Part shown: piece after piece, positions 57,901-64,000 of the stretch
Position numbering within the stretch: position 1 is the first letter of the stretch
How the letters are laid out: each line of letters begins with the position of its first letter
Assembly: GCF_048128805.1 (NCBI RefSeq)
Contig: NC_135997.1
Location: 16,824,116-16,888,115 of the forward strand
Length of the DNA: 64,000 bases
Source of the DNA: Centroberyx gerrardi
Lineage: Eukaryota; Chordata; Actinopteri; Beryciformes; Berycidae
Direction: 5' to 3'
Notes under the pieces: model-generated
Databases searched by the model: none
The model's input: only the letters and a program-made list of their open reading frames with translations
What the model was told of the DNA's origin: nothing
Program-made: the position numbers and the translations under genes

Positions 57901-59925
57901 AGAGAAAACTTTGATCAAGAGATGCAAAAAAAAATAATTGGAAACATCTCCCTATGCCTTCTCATCTGTACAGATTAAATAACTTTGGCCTGGAAATGTA
58001 AATTGAAAGCAGTACCATTGCTGATTGTCAACAAAATGAGGAACAATACTACTGGCAAGCTAATGGCTGCTAAACTAGAGCTAAAAGAGATTGTATGCTG
58101 TGAAGCTAATATCTGTTATATTATTCCCACTACTGAAATACTCTTCATTATTGGAGTTATTTATTCATTTATTATGCACTGATTTATATTATTCTATTAT
58201 GAGCTGTATTATATTATAACCTGTAGTTTGCTCATGAGCTCATACTGTAGCTAACAGTCCTCTGCTCATTCACCCACCAGTCCAAAGTTGTTGCCACCAC
58301 CCTCTATCTGTGTGGTCTCATCGAAGCAATGAGCTTTTGTTCTGAACAGTTTTGGCACTTTCTTTTGCTTAATGCACATTCATTTCATATTTAGAAAGTC
58401 TATTATTTTTCATTTGATGCAGTCACTTATGCTACTTTATGGTCTTGTTCACCTCACGGGTCAGAGCTGTTTTTATTGTTGGTGTTAAATCTTTGATAGC
58501 AAACCCCTCAAGACGGATCCTGAAACTGGGCTCTGTAAGATTTCTTTTTTGAACCATGGTTTTTTGATTGCACAGGAGACCTTTTTCATCAAATTGTCTT
58601 GCAACGGCCAATCGTCTGAATCCGTTCTCCCCTTTTCTACACTGTGCAGTGTGGTAGGAATTGAATCTGAACATCATACACATACACCACACATCACACC
58701 ACCTGTTAATGCTTTTGAACTGTGGGCTCTTACTACCTCCACCACATTGTTTGGATGTGATCACTTGATGTTAATTGTGAATGTTGTGACCTTTACCGAT
58801 ACAGTTGAACACTGTGAGTAGTTACTCTTGAGACTATTGATATTTAATATGGATTTTGAACACCATTCTAAAATGTATATTGTTTAGATAAGATCTGTTT
58901 ACAGGTGCACCCAAAGTAGAAGCTCAGAGTTTTCTTTTTGCATTTGAATTTCCATTGCTAATAGTAATTGTATTTGGTCAGCTTTGTTTCTTTGATTTAT
59001 GTTGCTTATAGCTGAGGCCGGCCTGCACACATGCTGTCGACCCAATAAAAAATGTAACTGTAATTTTAGTGCCCTCTTTCTTACTTGAATAGAGATTTTA
59101 CACAATCATTTATGTATTGAGGCAGTTTCATGACCACTGAGTCCTTGAAATCATTTCAAACCCCAATGATTAATGTCAAAAATACACGGCCATCAATGAG
59201 AAGAAAAAGCATTCTTTTCTTCATTCCTGAATAACTTAGGCCTATTTTGTGCAGCTAGTTTTTGTCTGACAACAGTGATATATCTTATGTTGGTCTGGCA
59301 GCAAAAGATCTGTGTTTTACAGACATTTATATTCGTGAATTTGCTGCTGCCCTCTTTCTTCCTCCTTGTAAATAGTAGTTTCTGGAATCAATCACAACCC
59401 CTAAAAAATGAGAAGACTTGCTTAACGGAAAGATAAAGGGTGCATGTATTAACAGTAAAACAGATGGTAATGATTTGTTGATATCCAAACTGATATATAA
59501 GGCTTTGGGGAATGTTGTGGTTACAGAAGGGAGGAAAGGGCGAAAATGGCACTGTCTAGCAAACAGGAGAGGAAGAAGGTGTATTAGGTTTAGATTTTTT
59601 GGCAAGGTTGATCTTTCTCTGGGGAAGAAGGAAGATTCTGCGGCCAAAGATGAAAGACAACATCTAAAATATGGTTTTGCCCGGATGGAGCTCATTACAG
59701 GTTGGCTCTCCACCTGTAATCCAGAGGTCAGAGTAGGGAATAGACAAGGGAGACTTTGTGTGTTGTTACGTCTTAAAGACGCCCAACTTTGGTTAATGGC
59801 CACATTACTTATACTGTTTCACAGGTACATAACATTCCAAAAGTTCATTCTGTATAGGATCTTAATGGCATTTTGGATCTAAGTTCTCTACATAAACCAT
59901 CCTACTTACAGTGTCACGTCTTCCA

Positions 59926-60040
59926 CTCTTCTCTTTTCTATTTTCTCTTCTCTTTTCTCTTCTCTTCTCTTCTCTTCTCTTCTCTTCTCTTCTCTTCTCT
60001 TCTCTTCTCTTCTCTTTTCTCTTCTTTTCTGTTCTCTTTC
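59926..60040. repeat. (TCTTC)n microsatellite
   Basis: A pentanucleotide ttctc/tcttc array, cleanest from 59955 to 60013, flanked by degenerate ttttctc units. It lies next to the L1-like fragment. Confidence 0.95.
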
Positions 60041-60477
60041 TTATATTATCTTCTTGTCAGCAAACAACAAAAAGTATACCAATGTACCTGGCATATTTAA
60101 TTATTACAGTTTAGTGAGATGCAGCGAAGTGGAATGATTAATGACTTATATTAAAAAATTATCAGGAGGGTAAAGGGTAAGCAAAGAAATGTTTTCATAT
60201 CAGAGGGAATGAGAGTATCAAATTTAGCTGCAGGACCTTGAACTGGTCAACTATCTATCTTGCCCAATACAAGGCTCCATTCATCACTCTTGTGATATTC
60301 AATATTCATCAATCTTAGGCAAGTAAACCTCTGTAATATGCAGTAATTCTAACATCCATAGACAGGGCCTACTTATTCTCAGTACACTAAGCGATAATGG
60401 GAGAGAGGAACAATAAAATTGAAGATAGTGGGAATGGAGTAAAGGTAAAATAAACTGAAATGAAAAAAGGAAAAGAA

Positions 60478-61560
60478 TTATAGTATTTTTTTAGGATGGG
60501 GACAATAGGCTAATGGGGGTTGGGGTGCCCATTTAAATTTCCAAATTGTAATCTCGTTATTCTTTACATTTACATTTCTTTCAATTTGAGCTTTTGTGGC
60601 AGCTAGCATTTGCATGTATTTGTAAAATGTAGATACATAATAGGTAGCAGCTGAAATGGATATAGTAGTTTTAGCAGAGTATTCATTCTGATGGCCTGTA
60701 TCCTTCCCAAGACAAGGCAAGACTTTCCATTTATCCAAGTTTGTGCAAATTTTGTTTATGAGCTTGGGGTGATTTGCCTCATATTTCAAGTTTCCCAACT
60801 GAGCAGGCATAACAATGTATAGGTATCTGATACATCCAGTGGGCCATTTAAAACATAACTCCTTAGTCTGCACAGATATCTTGCCTGCTATCTCCATGGC
60901 CTTTGTCTTCTTATCAACATTTACCTTGAATATTTACCTTGAACATTTACCTTTAGTACTGCCCATACTCTCTAATAAGCTGCATGAGGTAGGGGACAGA
61001 TGTAGTAGACTCAATTAGGTACAGGAGCACATCGTCTGCGTACATAGATATCTTGTCCTCCACGCTGATATTTATACTCCGGACGTGTCTCTCCTCTGTT
61101 ATTAGCCAGAGGCTGTTAAAGGCTCAATACAAATATCAAATAACACAGGAGAGAGACTGCATCCTTGCCTAGTGCCCCATCCTAAAATAAAAGAATTGGA
61201 TATAATTCCATTGCCTCAGACTGACACCCTTAGATTTGAGAAAAGACTAGATACAGGCCAATTCAGGCCAAAGCCAAATTTGACCAGTGTCTGGAACAGG
61301 GAAATCAAAGAGACATGGTCAAACGCTTTTTCGGCAATGGAATTATTGCTTCTACACCTGTATTTTGGGAGAATGCCATGACATTGAGAAGTTTTCTGTG
61401 GTTGATGCCAGAAATCCACCATTTCATAAACTCTGTCTGGTCTAGGTGTATAATTGTGTGAATAGTTTTGTTCAATCTGCGTGATAGAATTGTGGTAAGG
61501 ATTCAATAACCATGTCTTTATTATTAACCATCACCTGTATATTGGATATAGCCTACTGTC
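60478..61560 (-). mobile_element. Decayed L1-clade LINE (reverse transcriptase fragment)
   Basis: On the minus strand, in order and in broken frames: AEKAFDHVSLISLF near 61335-61300 (RT domain), TRQGCSLSPVLFDICIEPL near 61175-61115, and VEDKISMYADDVLLY near 61062-61025. The YADD catalytic box lies at 61031-61042. Further downstream are GCIRYLYIVMPAQLGNLKYE and INKICTNLDKWKVLP near 60850-60720. This order and wording fit the L1/Tx1 group. Stops and frameshifts show it is inactive, and the 5' part with the endonuclease was not found. Confidence 0.85.
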
Positions 61561-63219
61561 TCCTGCACTAATATGCAAGCAATCACTCAGATCAGCTCCC
61601 ATGCCCATAATACTTAAGTTTCAGGAACCTTAAGTGGAACTCTACTTTTCCAGGCAATCATTTATTGAGGCCTTCTTTGGCTGTTTTCAATTCCATCAAG
61701 ATTGAGATTGTTGCTGTACATGACGTTGTTCTAGAGCACTGATCCTATGTTCAAGCTTAACTCTATCTGCCTCATTTCTTCTTCTCTTTGTGGATGCATA
61801 GCCTATTGTACGACGGCAGTGTGGCGCACAGTTGGAAAGTAGCTGAGTAGCAGTCATGTCTGCACAGTCGGGAATTAATTTAAAGCAGTTAAACAGCAGT
61901 AATGTTTACAATGCAAGAGTTTGGAGGGGTGACAGTTGCAGAGCTAATTACAATACACCTACTACTAGTCAACCCTTAGGTGAAAAATCCGTGTCCAATT
62001 TGTGCTGTTGTCATAGAATCCAATTCATGGTGGAGGAACGTGATCTTCACATTATTCCTATCCACAGCATGTAAATCTGCGTTTCAGACTTTGTGCTCAT
62101 TTCACAAATTTCTATGAGATCACGTTATCGTTCTTCCTCTGATTCTTCCAGGGTGTCTTTTGGAAGCTTTTCCCACTCATTTTAACTACTTTTGGGTGCA
62201 ATAATGTAAGAAATGCTATTCACAGTGGTTTGGCGGAGCAGCTATTTCGGTTGGTGACGCCACCGGAACCCCAGGATCTCACTTTCGGTTCATTCTTGCC
62301 ATCACCCCTCCCTTGTTTGAGAGAGCCGAGTAGCAAAGAAAGGCTCTGCACATGATGTGTTTTTCTGGGCAGACTTGGAGGAGTCAATTTAACGGTTGGG
62401 GATTATCATTTAATAGCACTCCACTGAGAGGCAAAGGTGTTCATTCTATTTCTCAATGTGTTTTTGTTTGCCCCATTGTTGACATGTTTCTCGGCTTTAA
62501 TGGGCAGCAGTGACAGGGAGCCTGAAACTTGTTGCTCTGTAAACTTGTTGCTCTGCAACTAAACATAACTGGTGAGTAATTATGTGTATGAAAAATGCAA
62601 TCCAATGACTATATTGAACGATTGTATATACTATTAAGGGAGGACAAGAATAAATAGAGATATTAGCTAATAACAGCAAGCACTTCGACTTCATTCATGT
62701 AAATAAGGCATGAAATAACTAACATTAATACTGTACGTTGATGGCAGCACAATTCCACACAAGGATTTACTTAATTGCAAAGGTCACAACCTGACATTTC
62801 TTCTCTCAGAAGTTCTTTCAGTCTAAACCTCAAGATTATTTTTGGTTTTGTAATCTGCGGATTCTCACTCCAAAGTGTGGTGAATCACAGTAACTCAACT
62901 CAATCCTCACATCACATGCAACAGTCTTTATCAGAGATAATTATTGCTGGTGCATTACACAATACACTACATACAGTATGTTCAACCAGTACAGTATGTC
63001 CAATTCAGTATGTGGCAAACGCACACACAAGTGACGACATGAGAAAGTGAATGCATGTAAATTTGAAACAAGGCCATAATATCAGGACATTATGGGCGAG
63101 CAGCTGGGTGACTTTCAGCCACTAAATGGTGCTGCTCTGGTCTGCTGAGATCCTGCTAATGATCATCCATGTGAACTCCATATCCTGTCCCAAGCCCTCC
63201 AGCCTATTTATCTTTAGAT

Positions 63220-63220
<1 letters not shown>

Positions 63221-63307
<87 letters not shown>

Positions 63308-63310
63308 ACC
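63221..63310. repeat. Compound (CT)n-(CA)n microsatellite
   Basis: About 62 bases of CT followed directly by about 28 bases of CA. Confidence 0.97.
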
Positions 63311-64000
63311 CACTTCCCCACTTGCTCTCTGACTTTCCCTTCCCTTTCCTCTCTCTCTCAAACATACATAGACAAACATATCAAGCGTTCATTTAATCTC
63401 TATTTTTTCTTCAGTGCTTTCAAAATAACAAACAAAAAGTTATCCATACGTTAGAGGGCAACAAACTGCAAATGCCTGGCCAACAAGTAACAACAGTGTG
63501 TTCCCCATCATTTGCTGTGAAAACAGTTCCTCTAGCGGCCTCCCTGCCCCCAGCCTGCATTCTCCCCACTGTAAATCATGATGAAATGGCTTGCAGGTGT
63601 CAGGATTAAAGAATAATCACAAAGGACCTTGGGCCACAGACGCAGTCACAGCTGCCTCTCTCCTTTTGCCACGTCCTTTATTGCTATTTGTTTTTGTTTA
63701 GTGAAATGCTCTTGTAGTACCAGTGAGTCCTCTGAGTCCTCTGACCTTTGAGTAAAGGCCAGCTTACAAAGGGTGGTGACCGTGGTACATGGAGCTCTTC
63801 GGTAACTGCTGAGTTATACAGTCCATCAAGCTAGTGAATAGGAAAGCATATGTCTCTCCTGCCATCTCAGGGTGTTTAACATACCTGCCTCCTCTAGGTA
63901 AACAGCATAACTTTCACTTGTCGTTGCCTGTAAGAGCCAACATCGGCTCTGCGCCAGAGGTTCTGGAATCAATAAATACCCGTCAGTTCTCAGCAGAGAG

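Larger units (their letters stand above)
42421..64000. other. Intergenic region downstream of aldh1a2
   Basis: No host exon with splice sites and recognisable protein was found over about 21.5 kb. The interval holds the MITE at 43.7-44.2 kb, microsatellites, the L1-like fragment at 60.5-61.6 kb and otherwise unique AT-rich DNA. A block at 52780-53230 has mixed composition and AT-homeobox-like motifs and may be a conserved element. Small or non-coding genes cannot be excluded by eye. Confidence 0.6.

Noticed and set aside
58432..58764. A 110-codon minus-strand frame containing ENGFRRLAVARQFDEKGLLC
   Set aside because: It looks more protein-like than most, possibly an old repeat or pseudogene fragment, but I could not assign it to a family and saw no splice sites. 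A protein search against fish repeats would decide.
59418..59882. A 154-codon plus-strand frame, overlapped by a 158-codon minus-strand frame
   Set aside because: Neither matches a protein I know. They lie next to a decayed LINE and could be part of it or chance; no motif supports a gene.
1..64000. CRISPR arrays, prokaryotic operons, toxin genes, viral genes or a novel multi-gene system
   Set aside because: All tandem repeats are simple microsatellites, and all recognised genes are ordinary vertebrate intron-split genes or dead retroelements.

Overview
This is vertebrate nuclear DNA, almost certainly from a ray-finned fish and probably a percomorph teleost. Coding sequence is split into small exons with GT/AG introns. 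The proteins read closest to my recollection of fish orthologues. CA/TG microsatellites, a tRNA-derived SINE, MITEs and decayed LINEs are scattered throughout. No prokaryotic or viral gene is present. The species cannot be named from the window.

Layout. Positions 1-2225 (- strand) hold the first two coding exons of hepatic lipase (lipc); the rest runs off the left edge. Positions 7647-17548 (- strand) hold a complete aquaglyceroporin-9 gene (aqp9, probably the aqp9b paralogue) in six coding exons, 288 residues. Positions 21418-41742 (+ strand) hold a complete retinaldehyde dehydrogenase 2 gene (aldh1a2) in thirteen coding exons, 518 residues, with every splice phase consistent. aqp9 and aldh1a2 are head to head across 3.9 kb. 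From the end of the aldh1a2 3' UTR (about 42.5 kb) to 64 kb I find no host coding exon: only microsatellites, a TTAA-flanked MITE, a decayed L1-like LINE and some possible conserved non-coding blocks.

The order and orientation lipc / aqp9 / aldh1a2 match, as a mirror image, the human 15q21-q22 order ALDH1A2 / AQP9 / LIPC, so this is an old vertebrate linkage. The genes are not an operon. aldh1a2 makes retinoic acid in embryonic mesoderm and other tissues, aqp9 moves glycerol, urea and water, and lipc is a secreted liver lipase. The non-coding DNA around aldh1a2 is the most likely place for developmental enhancers. I found no evidence of an undescribed gene system. The better leads are TG repeats lying at splice acceptors (strongest at aldh1a2 exon 6), a SINE with intact target-site duplications, a foldback element abutting a LINE fragment, and several repeat-poor non-coding blocks.
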